DNA of 43,804 nucleotides from Acidobacteriota bacterium (GCA_021802985.1 JAJZQW010000011.1:5972-49775); one strand, 5' to 3'. Counted from the stretch's first letter, positions 1 to 8,760 are shown. Numbers and translations: made by a program. Notes: generated from the sequence alone by a model not told the origin.

Positions 1-408
1 GACCTCTTCAAGGCCGTGCACAGCGCCGTGCCTTTCGTCGACGTGATGAACACGATGATGGATGCCAGCCTGCCTCTGACCGTGGGCGAGTATCTCGAAT
101 GGGGCAATCCCAACGAGAAGGCGGCCTTCGACTACATGCGGGCCTACAGTCCCTACGACAACCTGGCGAAGCAGGCCTACCCGGCCATCCTCGTCACCAC
201 CAGCTTCAATGACAGCCAGGTGATGTACTGGGAACCCGCCAAGTACGTCGCCAAGTTGCGTACCCTCAAGACCGACGGCAACCCCCTGCTGCTGAAGATC
301 AAGATGGACCCGGCCGGCCATGGCGGTGCTTCGGGCCGCTACGACGCGCTGAAGGACAAGGCCTTCGAGACGGCGTGGATGCTGAGTCAAGTCGGCATCT
401 CCAAGTAG
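1..408 (+). CDS. ptrB: Oligopeptidase B, C-terminal part (partial)
   Basis: This is the 3' end of an S9-family serine peptidase that cleaves short peptides after basic residues. The reading frame is open from base 1, so the gene begins outside the window and the ATG at 16 is internal. The visible 135 residues carry the hallmarks of the alpha/beta-hydrolase end of oligopeptidase B: the PFVDV and PLT.GE..EWGNP stretches, YSPYDN, the acid segment NDSQVMYWEPAKYVAKLR, and the catalytic-histidine segment GHGGASGRYD. These match the E. coli enzyme closely from memory. The nucleophilic serine and the propeller lie upstream and cannot be checked. It is followed by two hairpins and then prfC. Confidence 0.9.
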   Translation, partial: DLFKAVHSAVPFVDVMNTMMDASLPLTVGEYLEWGNPNEKAAFDYMRAYSPYDNLAKQAYPAILVTTSFNDSQVMYWEPAKYVAKLRTLKTDGNPLLLKIKMDPAGHGGASGRYDALKDKAFETAWMLSQVGISK

Positions 409-420
409 CCGTTCGTTGCT

Positions 421-445
421 CCAAAGGGCGCAAAGCGCCCTTTGG
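421..445 (+). terminator. Perfect hairpin after ptrB
   Basis: An 11-bp perfect inverted repeat (CCAAAGGGCGC / GCGCCCTTTGG) with an AAA loop starts 12 bases after the ptrB stop. No U-tract follows, so it may be a 3'-end stabiliser or a weak terminator. A second, more terminator-like hairpin follows at 471. Confidence 0.5.
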
Positions 446-468
446 AGATAGGAAAAGCGTATTAGAAT
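442..468 (+). promoter_or_regulatory. Candidate prfC promoter
   Basis: TTGGAG (442-447) and TAGAAT (463-468) resemble -35 and -10 elements, but the 15-bp spacing is short. The start point would be near 475, inside the next hairpin. The call rests mainly on the good -10 match. Confidence 0.25.
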
Positions 469-470
469 GA

Positions 471-496
471 AAAGGCGCGGCCTCTGCCGCGCCTTT
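471..496 (+). terminator. A-/T-flanked hairpin directly before prfC
   Basis: AAAGGCGCGGC (471-481) pairs perfectly with GCCGCGCCTTT (486-496) around a CTCT loop. The A-rich 5' arm and TTTCT 3' end look like an intrinsic terminator for ptrB. It ends three bases before the first possible prfC start (499) and 17 bases before the likely one (514). Confidence 0.6.
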
Positions 497-513
497 CTAT
501 GTTCCGGGATTCC

Positions 514-2082
514 ATGGGCCTTTCCGAAGAGATCCAGCGGCGGCGAACCTTCGCCATCATCAGCCACCCCGACGCGGGCAAGACCACGCTGACGGAGAAG
601 CTGCTGCTCTATGGCGGGGCCATCGATCGGGCGGGCTCGGTGAAGGCCCGCGAGGGCGGCGCGGCGGCCCATTCGGACTGGATGAGCATCGAGCAGGAGC
701 GCGGCATCAGCGTCACCAGCGCCGCCATGCAGTTCGAGTACCGGGGCCGGGCCATCAACCTGCTGGACACGCCAGGCCACCAGGACTTCAGCGAGGACAC
801 CTATCGGGCCCTCACGGCCGCGGACAGCGTGGTGATGCTGCTGGATTGCGCCAAGGGCGTGGAGGAGCAGACCAAGAAGCTGTTCCGCGTGGCCCGCGAG
901 CGCCGGCTGCCCATCTTCACCTTTGTGAACAAGCTGGACCGGCCCGGCCGGGAGCCCGTCGAACTCATCGACGAGGTGGAAGAACTGTTCGGCCTCCACG
1001 CCGTGCCCATGACCTGGCCCATCGGCTCGGGGCCCGACTTCAAGGGGGTCTACGTCCGGGCCACGGGCCAGATCCAGGTCTTCGAGCGCGCCAAGGCCGG
1101 CCAGAAGGCCCGCGTGGCGGGGAAGGGTGGGCTGAGTGACCCCGAGATCGCGGCCCTGCTCACGCCCGCGGAACTGCAGCAGCTCAGGGATGACGTGGAC
1201 CTGATGGACCATGTCCTGCCGGCCTTCGACCGTGAGGCCTTCCTGCGCGGCGAGCAGTCGCCGATGTTCTTCGGCTCGGCCGTGAACAATTTCGGTGTGG
1301 CCGAGTTCCTGGATGAGTTCCTGGACCTGGCCCCCGCCCCCGGATCGCGGCCCCTGGCGGACGGCGGCGAGGTGCGGGCCGAGCAGCCCTTCACGGCCTT
1401 CGTCTTCAAGGTGCAGGCCAACATGAACAAGGCCCACCGGGACCGCGTGGCCTTCGCCCGCATCGTCTCTGGTCACTTCGAGCGCGGCATGGATGCCCTC
1501 CATGTGCGGGAGAAGAAATCCATCAAGTTGAACTACCCCCACATGTTCTTCGGGCGGGAGCGGCAGATCGTGGACGAGGCCTATCCCGGCGACATCCTGG
1601 GCCTCATCAATCCGGGGCTCTTCCGGATCGGCGACGTGATCAGTGCGGCGGGGCCCGTGGAATTCCATGCGGTGCCGCGGTTCTCCCCCGAGCAGTTCGT
1701 CTCGGTCCGCCTGGCGGACCCCGGCGCAAGAAAGGGCTTCCTCAAGGGCCTTTCGCAGATCGCGGAGGAGGGCGTGGTGCAGGTCTTCTGGCCCAAGGGT
1801 GGGGCGCCCCTGCCCATCCTGGGCGCCGTGGGCCGCCTGCAGTTCGAGGTGCTCCAGCACCGCCTCAAGGGTGAGTACGCCTGCCCCGTGCTGCTGGAGC
1901 CCCGCGGCTTCCAGATGGCCCGCTGGCTGGAGGGCGGCTGGCCCGAACCCAGCCGCTACTGGGGCGAGCTGGTGGAGGACGGCGAGGGCCGCCCCGCCGT
2001 CCTCTTCGAAAACGACTGGCAGCGCCGGACCACGGCGGAGAAGAATCCCGACCTCCGGTTCCTGGAACATCCCGGCAAATAG
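514..2082 (+). CDS. prfC: Peptide chain release factor 3 (RF3)
   Basis: RF3 is a cytoplasmic translational GTPase that removes RF1/RF2 from the ribosome after termination. The protein begins SEEIQRRRTFAIISHPDAGKTT, with the P-loop at about residues 16-23. DTPGHQDF (G3), NKLD (G4) and GSA (G5) are all present, followed by the RF3-type domain II and a C-terminal part with FGRERQIVDEAYPGD. From the ATG at 514 it is 522 residues, close to the roughly 529 of E. coli RF3. The track start at 499 adds only MFRDS, and 514 fits the family N-terminus better. No strong Shine-Dalgarno is visible. The gene seems monocistronic. Confidence 0.96.
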   Translation: MGLSEEIQRRRTFAIISHPDAGKTTLTEKLLLYGGAIDRAGSVKAREGGAAAHSDWMSIEQERGISVTSAAMQFEYRGRAINLLDTPGHQDFSEDTYRALTAADSVVMLLDCAKGVEEQTKKLFRVARERRLPIFTFVNKLDRPGREPVELIDEVEELFGLHAVPMTWPIGSGPDFKGVYVRATGQIQVFERAKAGQKARVAGKGGLSDPEIAALLTPAELQQLRDDVDLMDHVLPAFDREAFLRGEQSPMFFGSAVNNFGVAEFLDEFLDLAPAPGSRPLADGGEVRAEQPFTAFVFKVQANMNKAHRDRVAFARIVSGHFERGMDALHVREKKSIKLNYPHMFFGRERQIVDEAYPGDILGLINPGLFRIGDVISAAGPVEFHAVPRFSPEQFVSVRLADPGARKGFLKGLSQIAEEGVVQVFWPKGGAPLPILGAVGRLQFEVLQHRLKGEYACPVLLEPRGFQMARWLEGGWPEPSRYWGELVEDGEGRPAVLFENDWQRRTTAEKNPDLRFLEHPGK

Positions 2083-2197
2083 CGCTGAATTGGAAGAATT
2101 CGGCAGCTGAATCTCTATCTCAATCTAATACTGGTTCAGCCTCTTAAGGCGAGGTAGGATCCAAGGCCATCCACGCATCCTTGCCGGAGGCCGCCGC

Positions 2198-4096
2198 ATG
2201 ATGAACCGAGTGCCGATCCTGACGTGCCTGCTCCTGGGCCTTCCGTTGGCCCTGCCCCTGGGGGCGCATGGGGCCATGGCTGGCCACCCGGCGATTGAGC
2301 TGGCCCTGGATGCCTCTGACGCCCCGAGGCACGTGCTGCATGCCACCCTCCGCATCCCTGCGGAGCCCGGTCCCCTGACCCTCTTCTACCCCAAGTGGAT
2401 TCCCGGTGAGCACGGACCCACGGGCCCCATCGCGGACCTGGTGAACCTTCGTTTCTCCGCCAATGGGCAGCGGCTTCCCTGGCGGCGGGATGACGTGGAG
2501 ATGTACGCCATCCACCTGCAGGTGCCCGCGGGCGTTCACGCCGTGGATGTGAAGCTGGATTTCCTCACGCCGTCGGGGGGGAAGTTCTCGGCCGGTCCCT
2601 CAGCCACAGACGCCCTCGCGCTGTTGAGCTGGAACCAGGTGCTGCTCTACCCCTACGGGAAGGCCTCGGACGATCTGACCTACCAGGCGAAGGTGACACT
2701 CCCGGCGGGATGGTCCTTCGGCACGGCCCTGCCCGTGGCCCGCCAGGACGGCGCCACCGTTACCTTCAAGCCGGTGACCCTGACCACCCTTGTGGATTCC
2801 CCGGTGCTGACTGGCAGCCACTTCAAGCGCGTGGATCTGGGCGAGAGCCTCGGCCGGCCCCATCACCTGGACATCGCTGCGGACGGCGAGGCGGCGCTGG
2901 CCATCACGCCCGCCACGGTCCAGCACTACCGGAACCTGGTGGCCGAAACGGGCGCGCTCTTCGGGGCGCGGCACTACCTCCATTACGATTTCCTGCTGAC
3001 CCTCAGCGACGATGTGGCCCACTTCGGGCTGGAGCATCACCAGTCCTCGGATGACCGGGTCGGGGAGGGTTCCCTGGTGGATCCCGTGCTGCTGAAGGCC
3101 ACGGCCGGCCTGCTTCCCCACGAGATGGTCCACTCCTGGAACGGCAAGTACCGCCGCCCCGCAGGACTGGCCACGGGCAACTACGACGCGCCCATGAAGG
3201 GCCAGCTCCTCTGGATCTACGAGGGCCTGACGGAGTATCTCGGCTCCATTCTCACCACGCGCAGCGGGCTGTGGACGCCGGAGGACTACCGGGAGAATCT
3301 GGCGATGGTCGCCGCGGAGCTCGACCAGGAGCCCGGCCGGGCCTGGCGGCCCCTGGAGGACACGGCCGTGGAGGCGCAGGTCCTCTACGACGCGCCGCCG
3401 ACCTGGGCGGCCTTCCGTCGGAGCGTGGACTTCTATCCGGAGGGTCTGCTGCTCTGGCTGGACGCGGATACGCTCATCCGTGAGCGCACCGGTGGCCGCA
3501 AGTCCCTGGATGATTTCTGCCAGGCCTTCGAGGGTGGCGCCAGCACCGCGCCCATGGTGAAGCCTTACACCCTGGACGACGTGATCGCCACGCTGAACCA
3601 CATCGTTCCCTACGATTGGGCGACCTTCTTCAGGGAGCGGGTGACGGACCTGGCGCCGCGGGCCCCCCTGGGTGGGGTGACACGGGGCGGTTGGCGGTTG
3701 GCCTTCAGCGACACGCCCACGGAGCTCTGGAAGGCCATGGAGCAGTCTGGGAAACGCCTGAACCTCTCGTTCTCCCTGGGGCTCCAGCTGACGACGGACG
3801 GGAACGTGCTGGACGTCCTTCCCGGCACACCGGCCTACCAGGCGGGGTTCATCCCAGGCATGAAGGTGGTTTCCGTGGATGGCACCCGCTTCACACCGAA
3901 GGTGGTCCAGGACGCGATCAAGGCCGGTCAGACCACGCGGGATCCCATGGCCTTCGTCGTCTCCAGTGGGGCCTTCGTGAAGACGCTCCGTGTCGACTAC
4001 CACGGCGGGGAACGCTATCCGCGCCTGGAGCGGATCACCGGAACGCCTGACCTCCTCGCTGCCATCCTCCAGCCCCATGCAGTGGCCTCCCGATAG
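2198..4096 (+). CDS. M61 family metallopeptidase with PDZ domain
   Basis: This is a secreted or periplasmic zinc aminopeptidase of the M61 (glycyl aminopeptidase) type, 632 residues. It starts with a signal peptide (MMNRVPILTCLLLGLPLALP..., cleavage near AMA). Next is a beta-rich N-terminal region with the FYPKWIPGEHGPTGP segment typical of M61. The zinc motif HEMVH is at residues 308-312, with a likely third ligand glutamate in the IYEGLTEYLG segment near 342. A C-terminal PDZ-like region (about 525-600) contains GTPAYQAGFIPGMKVVSVDG. GGAGG ends seven bases before the ATG and supports this start. It stands alone between prfC and a terminator. Substrate cannot be inferred. Confidence 0.88.
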   Translation: MMNRVPILTCLLLGLPLALPLGAHGAMAGHPAIELALDASDAPRHVLHATLRIPAEPGPLTLFYPKWIPGEHGPTGPIADLVNLRFSANGQRLPWRRDDVEMYAIHLQVPAGVHAVDVKLDFLTPSGGKFSAGPSATDALALLSWNQVLLYPYGKASDDLTYQAKVTLPAGWSFGTALPVARQDGATVTFKPVTLTTLVDSPVLTGSHFKRVDLGESLGRPHHLDIAADGEAALAITPATVQHYRNLVAETGALFGARHYLHYDFLLTLSDDVAHFGLEHHQSSDDRVGEGSLVDPVLLKATAGLLPHEMVHSWNGKYRRPAGLATGNYDAPMKGQLLWIYEGLTEYLGSILTTRSGLWTPEDYRENLAMVAAELDQEPGRAWRPLEDTAVEAQVLYDAPPTWAAFRRSVDFYPEGLLLWLDADTLIRERTGGRKSLDDFCQAFEGGASTAPMVKPYTLDDVIATLNHIVPYDWATFFRERVTDLAPRAPLGGVTRGGWRLAFSDTPTELWKAMEQSGKRLNLSFSLGLQLTTDGNVLDVLPGTPAYQAGFIPGMKVVSVDGTRFTPKVVQDAIKAGQTTRDPMAFVVSSGAFVKTLRVDYHGGERYPRLERITGTPDLLAAILQPHAVASR

Positions 4097-4112
4097 CCCG
4101 CTGGAATCCAGG

Positions 4113-4165
4113 AAGCAGGAAGGGCCGCCCGAAGGCGACCCTTCCTGCTTGAATCGCCGCTTTTT
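4113..4165 (+). terminator. Intrinsic terminator after the M61 gene
   Basis: AAGCAGGAAGGG (4113-4124) pairs with CCCTTCCTGCTT (4139-4150), with a further GCC/GGC pairing inside. A TTTTT run follows at 4161-4165. It serves the forward gene and faces the reverse aldolase gene. Confidence 0.75.
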
Positions 4166-4169
4166 CTAA

Positions 4170-4192
4170 CTCGGAACGCGCAGCGTTCCGAG
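4170..4192 (-). terminator. Hairpin after the aldolase gene
   Basis: CTCGGAACGC and GCGTTCCGAG form a perfect 10-bp stem with a 3-base loop, eight bases past the aldolase stop on the reverse strand. No U-tract follows in that direction, so termination is uncertain. Confidence 0.45.
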
Positions 4193-4199
4193 CAAAGAC

Positions 4200-5120
4200 C
4201 TACGCGTTCTTGTGGATGTCCATCACCGCATGCAGCAGCTCGATGGCCTCCTTCTTGGGGCGCTGGAAGGCGTTGCGGCCCATGATGCTGCCGAAGGCCC
4301 CACCGGCGGCGATCTCGGTGACTTCCTTCAGCACTTCCTCCGTGCCCTTGGCCTCGCCGCCGCTGAAGATGACGATGCGACGGCCGTTGAAGGCGCTCTG
4401 CACCACGTGGGCGATGCGCTGCTTCAGGGTCGCGACGGGGATGGCGTACTTCTCGTAGACCTTCTTGGCCTCGGCCAGCTCAATGAAGTCCGTGGGGGGC
4501 TTCACCTTGATGACGTGGGCGCCCAGCTGGGCAGCGGTCTGGGCGGCATAGGCCACCACATCCACGGCGGTCTCGCCCTGCTTGGAAAGGCCGGCGCCGC
4601 GGGGATAGGCCCACAGCACGGTGGGCAGGCCCACGGCCTTGGCTTCGAGAATCAGCTCACGCAGGTCTTCGTACTGCTCGTTGCGGGCGCCGCTGCCGGG
4701 ATAGATGGTGTAGCCGATGGCCGCGCACCCCAGGCGCAGGGCGTCTTCCACGCTGCCGGTGATGGCGCTGCACGGCTCGATGCCCTTGGTGAGACTGTCG
4801 CTGTTGTTGAGCTTGAGGATGAGGGGGATGTCGCCCGCGTAATCGGAAGCCACATGCTCGATGAAGCCCAGGGGCGCGGCGTAGGCGTTGCAGCCGGCCT
4901 CGATGGCCAGCTCGACGTGATAGCGGGGGTCGTAGCCGGCGGGATTGGGGGCGAAGCTGCGGGCGGGGCCATGCTCGAAGCCCTGGTCCACCGGCAGAAT
5001 CACGAACTTGCCGGTGCCGGCCAGGCGGCCCGTGTTCATGATCCGGGCCAGGTTGGCCTTCACACCCGGATTCTCCGAGGTGTACCAGGACAGGATTTCG
5101 CGCACGCGGGCGGTGGCCAT
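4200..5120 (-). CDS. fbaB: Fructose-bisphosphate aldolase, class I (DhnA/FbaB type)
   Basis: Catalyses reversible cleavage of fructose 1,6-bisphosphate in glycolysis and gluconeogenesis through a Schiff-base lysine, in the cytoplasm. The 306-residue protein has the DhnA-type layout: PVDQGFEHG near the N-terminus, LNNSD, YTIYPGS, WAYPRG, HVIKVKPP (the probable Schiff-base lysine strand), FSGGEAKG and a GRNAFQR phosphate-binding end. The ATG at 5120 is preceded by AAGGAGC at proper spacing, so the track's earlier start at 5135 (MQGAS) is rejected. A DUF3187-like gene lies just upstream on the same strand, 46 bases away. gap and pyk elsewhere in the window belong to the same pathway but are not linked. 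Confidence 0.93.
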   Translation of the reverse strand: MATARVREILSWYTSENPGVKANLARIMNTGRLAGTGKFVILPVDQGFEHGPARSFAPNPAGYDPRYHVELAIEAGCNAYAAPLGFIEHVASDYAGDIPLILKLNNSDSLTKGIEPCSAITGSVEDALRLGCAAIGYTIYPGSGARNEQYEDLRELILEAKAVGLPTVLWAYPRGAGLSKQGETAVDVVAYAAQTAAQLGAHVIKVKPPTDFIELAEAKKVYEKYAIPVATLKQRIAHVVQSAFNGRRIVIFSGGEAKGTEEVLKEVTEIAAGGAFGSIMGRNAFQRPKKEAIELLHAVMDIHKNA

Positions 5121-5166
5121 GGATGCTCCTTGCAAGGGTTCAGTGGGACATTCTACCGGGGCGCGC

Positions 5167-6237
5167 CTAGAAATGCGCCGTCAGGCTGGCACCGAGACCC
5201 ATGTCGGCCGTGTTGCCGTTATGGGTAATGTTGTTCATGTAGTGGAAGGTGAAGGTGGTGTGGGGCGTCCAGTGCCAGTGGATTCCCAGGTCGTGCTGGA
5301 GGCTGGGTTCGTCGAAGTGCTGGTAGGGCTGGGGGTGCAGGTAGCCACTCTGCCAGTAGAGCTGGAGGAAGGGCTGGACCGTCCGCCACTTCCAGTATTC
5401 CCAGGTGGCATGGAGCCCCACGCCGTCCCTGAAGCCGATGGCGGTGTACTCGGGACTTCCATGGGGACGCTGGACGAAGGCCCCGCCGAAGTAGAAGGCG
5501 TGGCGTGGCGCGGCCAGCCACCGGACTGTGACGCCATAGCTCTGGTCCCAGCCCGACTGGTACACATCGTAGGTGTGGGTCAGGGGTGGCTTCAGACTGA
5601 AGGTGGCGGAGAGGGTCCAGGCCGGGGTCTGGAGGAACCGGTGGGTCAAGCCCAGCACCGGGTCCTGCGTCTTGCCCAGGATTCGCTGATCGCTGTAGAA
5701 GACGAGCTTTCCGTACTGGGCCACCACCAGCGTCACCTGGTTCTGAAGCACCCGGTCCCGGCCGAACTGCTCGAAGCCGATCCTGTGGAAGTCCTCGATG
5801 AGCGGGTCCAGGAAACCGCCCGTGTGGTTCTGGATGGGCAGGAAGAACCAGAGGTCCGTATTGTCGGACAGGCCAAAGCGGCCCTGCAGCTCGAAGCGGG
5901 CGATTTCCTCATCGAAGAAATACAGCACCGGAACATCTTTCCATTTCGCGAGGTTCGCCTGGACGAAATCCCGCGTGATGACGAGGCGTCCGGTCGCATC
6001 CTTCATGGCGCCTTCCTGCGCCAGGATGTCCGAGAACTGGAAGGTGTTCGCTTCGATCCAGTTCAGGGCCCAGCGCCAGTGGCCCCGGCCCAGGGGCACG
6101 GGGTCCACCGGCTGGTAGGCCAGGGTCGGGAGGTACAGCGGGAACATCTCCCGGGTGGGGAAGGGGCCCATCTCATGGAGGGGCTCCTCCGCCGCCAGTC
6201 CCAGGACGGTCAGGAAGACCAGGGCCGCCCGACGCAT
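5167..6237 (-). CDS. DUF3187-like outer-membrane beta-barrel protein
   Basis: A 356-residue exported protein of unknown function. It has a short hydrophobic leader (MRRAALVFLTVLGLAAEE). The rest is rich in alternating aromatic beta-strand patterns (HRWALNW-, WSLSATFSLK-, HAFYFGGAFVQ-like) and ends in GLGASLTAHF, with the terminal phenylalanine common in outer-membrane barrels. The overall pattern recalls DUF3187, assigned from memory. It starts at ATG 6237, or GTG 6240 as in the track. No good Shine-Dalgarno is seen, and hbd ends 15 bases upstream, so translation may be coupled to hbd. A role in export or adhesion would be a guess. Confidence 0.6.
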   Translation of the reverse strand: MRRAALVFLTVLGLAAEEPLHEMGPFPTREMFPLYLPTLAYQPVDPVPLGRGHWRWALNWIEANTFQFSDILAQEGAMKDATGRLVITRDFVQANLAKWKDVPVLYFFDEEIARFELQGRFGLSDNTDLWFFLPIQNHTGGFLDPLIEDFHRIGFEQFGRDRVLQNQVTLVVAQYGKLVFYSDQRILGKTQDPVLGLTHRFLQTPAWTLSATFSLKPPLTHTYDVYQSGWDQSYGVTVRWLAAPRHAFYFGGAFVQRPHGSPEYTAIGFRDGVGLHATWEYWKWRTVQPFLQLYWQSGYLHPQPYQHFDEPSLQHDLGIHWHWTPHTTFTFHYMNNITHNGNTADMGLGASLTAHF

Positions 6238-6252
6238 CACATGGCCGGAAGA

Positions 6253-7113
6253 TCAGGCCTTGCTGTAGTCGTAGAAGCCGCGACCGCTCTTCTTGCCCAG
6301 CCAGCCAGCGTCCACGTACTTGATGAGCAGGGGGCAGGGGCGGTACTTGGGATCGCCCAGGCCCTCATGCAGGACGTTGAGGATGAACAGGCAGGTGTCC
6401 AGGCCAATGAAGTCAGCCAGGGTGAGGGGGCCCATGGGATGGTTCATGCCCAGCTTCATGATCCCGTCGATGCTTTCGACCGAGGCCACACCTTCGTAGA
6501 GGGCGTAGATGGCCTCGTTGATCATGGGCAGCAGCACGCGGTTGCTGACGAAACCAGGGAAGTCATTGCAGGGGATCGGGGTCTTGCCCAGTTTCTTCGA
6601 GAGATCCATGACGGCCTCGAAGGTGGCATCGCCGGTGGCCAGGCCGCGGATCACCTCGATGAGCTGCATGACCGGCACCGGGTTCATGAAGTGCATGCCG
6701 ATGAAGGCCTCAGGCCGCTTCGTGATGGCCGCCAGCTTGGTGATGGAGATGCTGCTGGTGTTGGAGGCGAGGATGACGCCGGGGCGGCAGACCTTGTCCA
6801 GGGTCTCGAAGATCTGCTTCTTGACCTCCCACTTCTCGGTGGCGGCCTCGATGACAATGTCGCAGGCGGCGAGATCCTCCAGCTTCGTGGTGGTGCGGAT
6901 GCGGCCGAGGACGGCGGCCTTCTCCTCGGCGGTCATATTGCCCTTGTCCACGCCCCGCTGCAGGTTCTTGTCGATGGTGGCCACGCCCTTGGCGGCGAAG
7001 GCCTCGCTGATGTCCTGCATGAGAACCGCGTAGCCCGCCTGGGCGAAGACATGGGCGATGCCGTTGCCCATCTGGCCTGCGCCGATGACGCCGATGGTCT
7101 TGATCTCAGTCAT
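6253..7113 (-). CDS. hbd: 3-hydroxybutyryl-CoA dehydrogenase
   Basis: An NAD(P)-dependent enzyme interconverting 3-hydroxybutyryl-CoA and acetoacetyl-CoA, used in butyrate-type metabolism, polyhydroxybutyrate turnover or fatty-acid oxidation. The 286-residue protein has the Rossmann motif [14 protein letters not shown] at the N-terminus and [25 protein letters not shown] supplies the catalytic histidine, and [19 protein letters not shown] and the [16 protein letters not shown] end are family-typical. GGAGG sits nine bases before ATG 7113, so the track's longer form to 7269 is wrong. It is probably cotranscribed with the DUF3187-like gene. crt and an acyl-CoA dehydrogenase occur at 16.7 and 20.2 kb. 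Confidence 0.95.
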   Translation of the reverse strand: MTEIKTIGVIGAGQMGNGIAHVFAQAGYAVLMQDISEAFAAKGVATIDKNLQRGVDKGNMTAEEKAAVLGRIRTTTKLEDLAACDIVIEAATEKWEVKKQIFETLDKVCRPGVILASNTSSISITKLAAITKRPEAFIGMHFMNPVPVMQLIEVIRGLATGDATFEAVMDLSKKLGKTPIPCNDFPGFVSNRVLLPMINEAIYALYEGVASVESIDGIMKLGMNHPMGPLTLADFIGLDTCLFILNVLHEGLGDPKYRPCPLLIKYVDAGWLGKKSGRGFYDYSKA

Positions 7114-7156
7114 GGGAAATCCTCCAGAACCTCCAGAATAGCGTCCGGCGGGTAGC

Positions 7157-7537
7157 ATGGAGGCATTCCCTGGAGGAACCTTGGCTGCCTCAAAGACGCG
7201 TGTCGACTGGTCGCTTCTGCTCCTGCGCCTGGCGGTGGGTGGCATGGCGCTCCTGCAAGGTTTCAGCATCCTCCGTCACGCCCATGCCGCGCCCACCTTC
7301 GGCAACGCGGCGGGCCTGGGGCTCGCCCTGCTGGAGCTGATCTGCGGGGCCCTGGTGCTCATCGGCCTCTGGACCTGGCTCGTGGCTGCGGTTCTGGTGG
7401 GACTGGTGGCCTGGCCCCTGGTGCACGGGTGGATGCATGGCGCGGGGGTTCTGTCCAACCCGGCCGGCCTGTTCCGGCTGCTGACGACCCTGGCCTGCGC
7501 CCTTGGCGGCGGCGGGAAGTGGGCCGTGGATCGCTAG
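7157..7537 (+). CDS. DoxX-like small membrane protein
   Basis: A 126-residue integral membrane protein with about four hydrophobic segments ([61 protein letters not shown]). The sequence style and length match the DoxX/DoxD-like family, whose function is mostly unknown, with some members tied to thiol or redox stress. The ATG at 7157 has no Shine-Dalgarno. An in-frame TTG at 7181 follows GGAGG by four bases and would give a 118-residue protein starting [10 protein letters not shown], which is the better-supported start on ribosome-binding grounds. Divergent from hbd; the next gene starts nine bases after its stop and is probably cotranscribed. Confidence 0.72.
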   Translation: MEAFPGGTLAASKTRVDWSLLLLRLAVGGMALLQGFSILRHAHAAPTFGNAAGLGLALLELICGALVLIGLWTWLVAAVLVGLVAWPLVHGWMHGAGVLSNPAGLFRLLTTLACALGGGGKWAVDR

Positions 7538-7546
7538 GAGAACATC

Positions 7547-8377
7547 ATGCTGCGACCCCCGATGCACGAAACGCTGTGGGCCTTCGATGCCGAGTGGGTG
7601 CCGGATCCTGCCACGGGACGGCGGGTGCTGGATCTGCCGAAGGAGATGCCTGACGACGAGGTTACGGATCGCCTGTGGGCCTATGGTGGGGCCACCGAGG
7701 CCGACCCCCGGCCCTACCTGAAGACCATCCTCTGCCGGGTGGTGTCCGTGGCCGCCGTGATCCGGACGGTGAAGCATGGCGAGGTCCACCACCGGCTCTA
7801 TGCCCTGCCGGAAGGGCCGGAGGCCCTGCCCGAAGACGAGCTGCTCCGCCGGTTCCTCGTGGCCATGGGCGACAAGAAGCCTCAGCTGGTGGGATTCAAC
7901 AGTCGCGATGCCGACCTGCCCATCCTGGTCCAGCGCGCCATGGTCCATCGGCTGTCGATCCCGGGCCTGGGGCGTAGCGCCGACAAGTGGGCCAAGGACG
8001 ACTTCTTCGATCGCTACGGCAACCAGCATGTGGACCTGCGCGAGATCACCGGCGCCTGGGGCAAGGCCTCGTCCACCCTCCACGAGCTGGCCACGGCCTG
8101 CGGCATCCCCGGCAAGCTCGGCACGGATGGCAAGAGCGTCATCGACCTCTGGCGGGCAGGGGATGTGACGGGCATCGTCCGGTATAACCAGTTCGACGCC
8201 CTGACCACCTTCCTGGTCTGGCTGCGGGCCATGACCCTCTCCGGGCACCTGAGCCCCGAGCAGATGGCCGCCGAGGAGGCCTCCATCCGGGCCCTGGTCC
8301 AGCAGAAGGCGGCTCTGGACCCTGCCTTTGGCGTTTTCCTGGAAGGCTGGGACCGCCTGGGTGGCCTCCTGACTTGA
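7547..8377 (+). CDS. Predicted PolB-like 3'-5' exonuclease (DEDDy type)
   Basis: A 276-residue protein resembling the stand-alone exonuclease domain related to B-family DNA polymerases (PF10108 type). The expected acidic sites are visible: FDAEW near the N-terminus (D-x-E), GFNSRDADLPIL (second Asp motif) and YNQFDALTTFLVW (Y-x3-D motif). The HELATACGIPGK segment is also typical. It presumably degrades single-stranded DNA or RNA from the 3' end. The physiological role is unknown. AGGAGAA overlaps the stop of the DoxX-like gene and lies seven bases before the ATG, suggesting a two-gene operon without clear functional logic. Confidence 0.8.
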   Translation: MLRPPMHETLWAFDAEWVPDPATGRRVLDLPKEMPDDEVTDRLWAYGGATEADPRPYLKTILCRVVSVAAVIRTVKHGEVHHRLYALPEGPEALPEDELLRRFLVAMGDKKPQLVGFNSRDADLPILVQRAMVHRLSIPGLGRSADKWAKDDFFDRYGNQHVDLREITGAWGKASSTLHELATACGIPGKLGTDGKSVIDLWRAGDVTGIVRYNQFDALTTFLVWLRAMTLSGHLSPEQMAAEEASIRALVQQKAALDPAFGVFLEGWDRLGGLLT

Positions 8378-8404
8378 GCGAATCCTCTCTCCGGCCGATA
8401 CACT
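8374..8404 (+). promoter_or_regulatory. Weak candidate promoter for the 100-residue unknown
   Basis: TTGAGC (8374-8379, overlapping the upstream stop) and TACACT (8399-8404) could serve as -35 and -10 elements, but the 19-bp spacing is poor. The same TACACT -10-like word occurs before plsY and lipB. Confidence 0.2.
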
Positions 8405-8422
8405 CTTGATCCAGGAGCCGCC

Positions 8423-8725
8423 ATGACCCAGGAGATCCGCCCCGAGGACCTCATCGTCACCGAGCAGGACGGCACCCGCCGCATCAATCACGACGTGATC
8501 GAGAGCTACGGCCTGTTCAACCTGCCGCGGGCCACCATGCGGCAGGCCCTGATGGTCTACTACGACAATGCCAGCCGGCAGGGCCGTGGCGCCGCCCAGA
8601 CCGTGCGGACCTTCATCACCCTGGCCAGTTCCATCACCCGTTTCCCCCGCCAGGTGGCCATCAACTTCACCCGCGGTCATGCCTACCGGCGGAACATGCG
8701 GATGCTGAGGCGCTACAGCCGCTGA
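8423..8725 (+). CDS. Hypothetical protein, 100 residues
   Basis: Not recognised. A soluble, basic protein with an acidic N-terminus (MTQEIRPEDLIVTEQDG) and an arginine-rich C-terminus (GHAYRRNMRMLRRYSR). No signal peptide or membrane segment is visible. AGGAG lies seven bases before the ATG, and the frame has the same third-position GC bias as its neighbours, so it is probably a real gene. The basic tail could bind nucleic acid or a membrane surface, but that is a guess. It converges on ymdB with a small hairpin across its stop codon. Confidence 0.65.
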   Translation: MTQEIRPEDLIVTEQDGTRRINHDVIESYGLFNLPRATMRQALMVYYDNASRQGRGAAQTVRTFITLASSITRFPRQVAINFTRGHAYRRNMRMLRRYSR

Positions 8726-8744
8726 AATCGCTGCGCGATCTCAG
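8722..8744. terminator. Small hairpin between convergent genes
   Basis: CTGAAATCGC and GCGATCTCAG pair around TGC with one mismatch, overlapping the stop codon of the forward gene. There is no U-tract on either side, so this is only a possible weak terminator. Confidence 0.3.
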
Positions 8745-8760
8745 ATCGGGAGAGGCTCGA

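Noticed and set aside
4945-7155. 736-residue forward ORF opposite hbd and the DUF3187-like gene
   Set aside because: Shadow frame caused by high GC at third codon positions; low-complexity Val/Gly/Glu/Asp-rich product, and the opposite strand encodes recognisable hbd.
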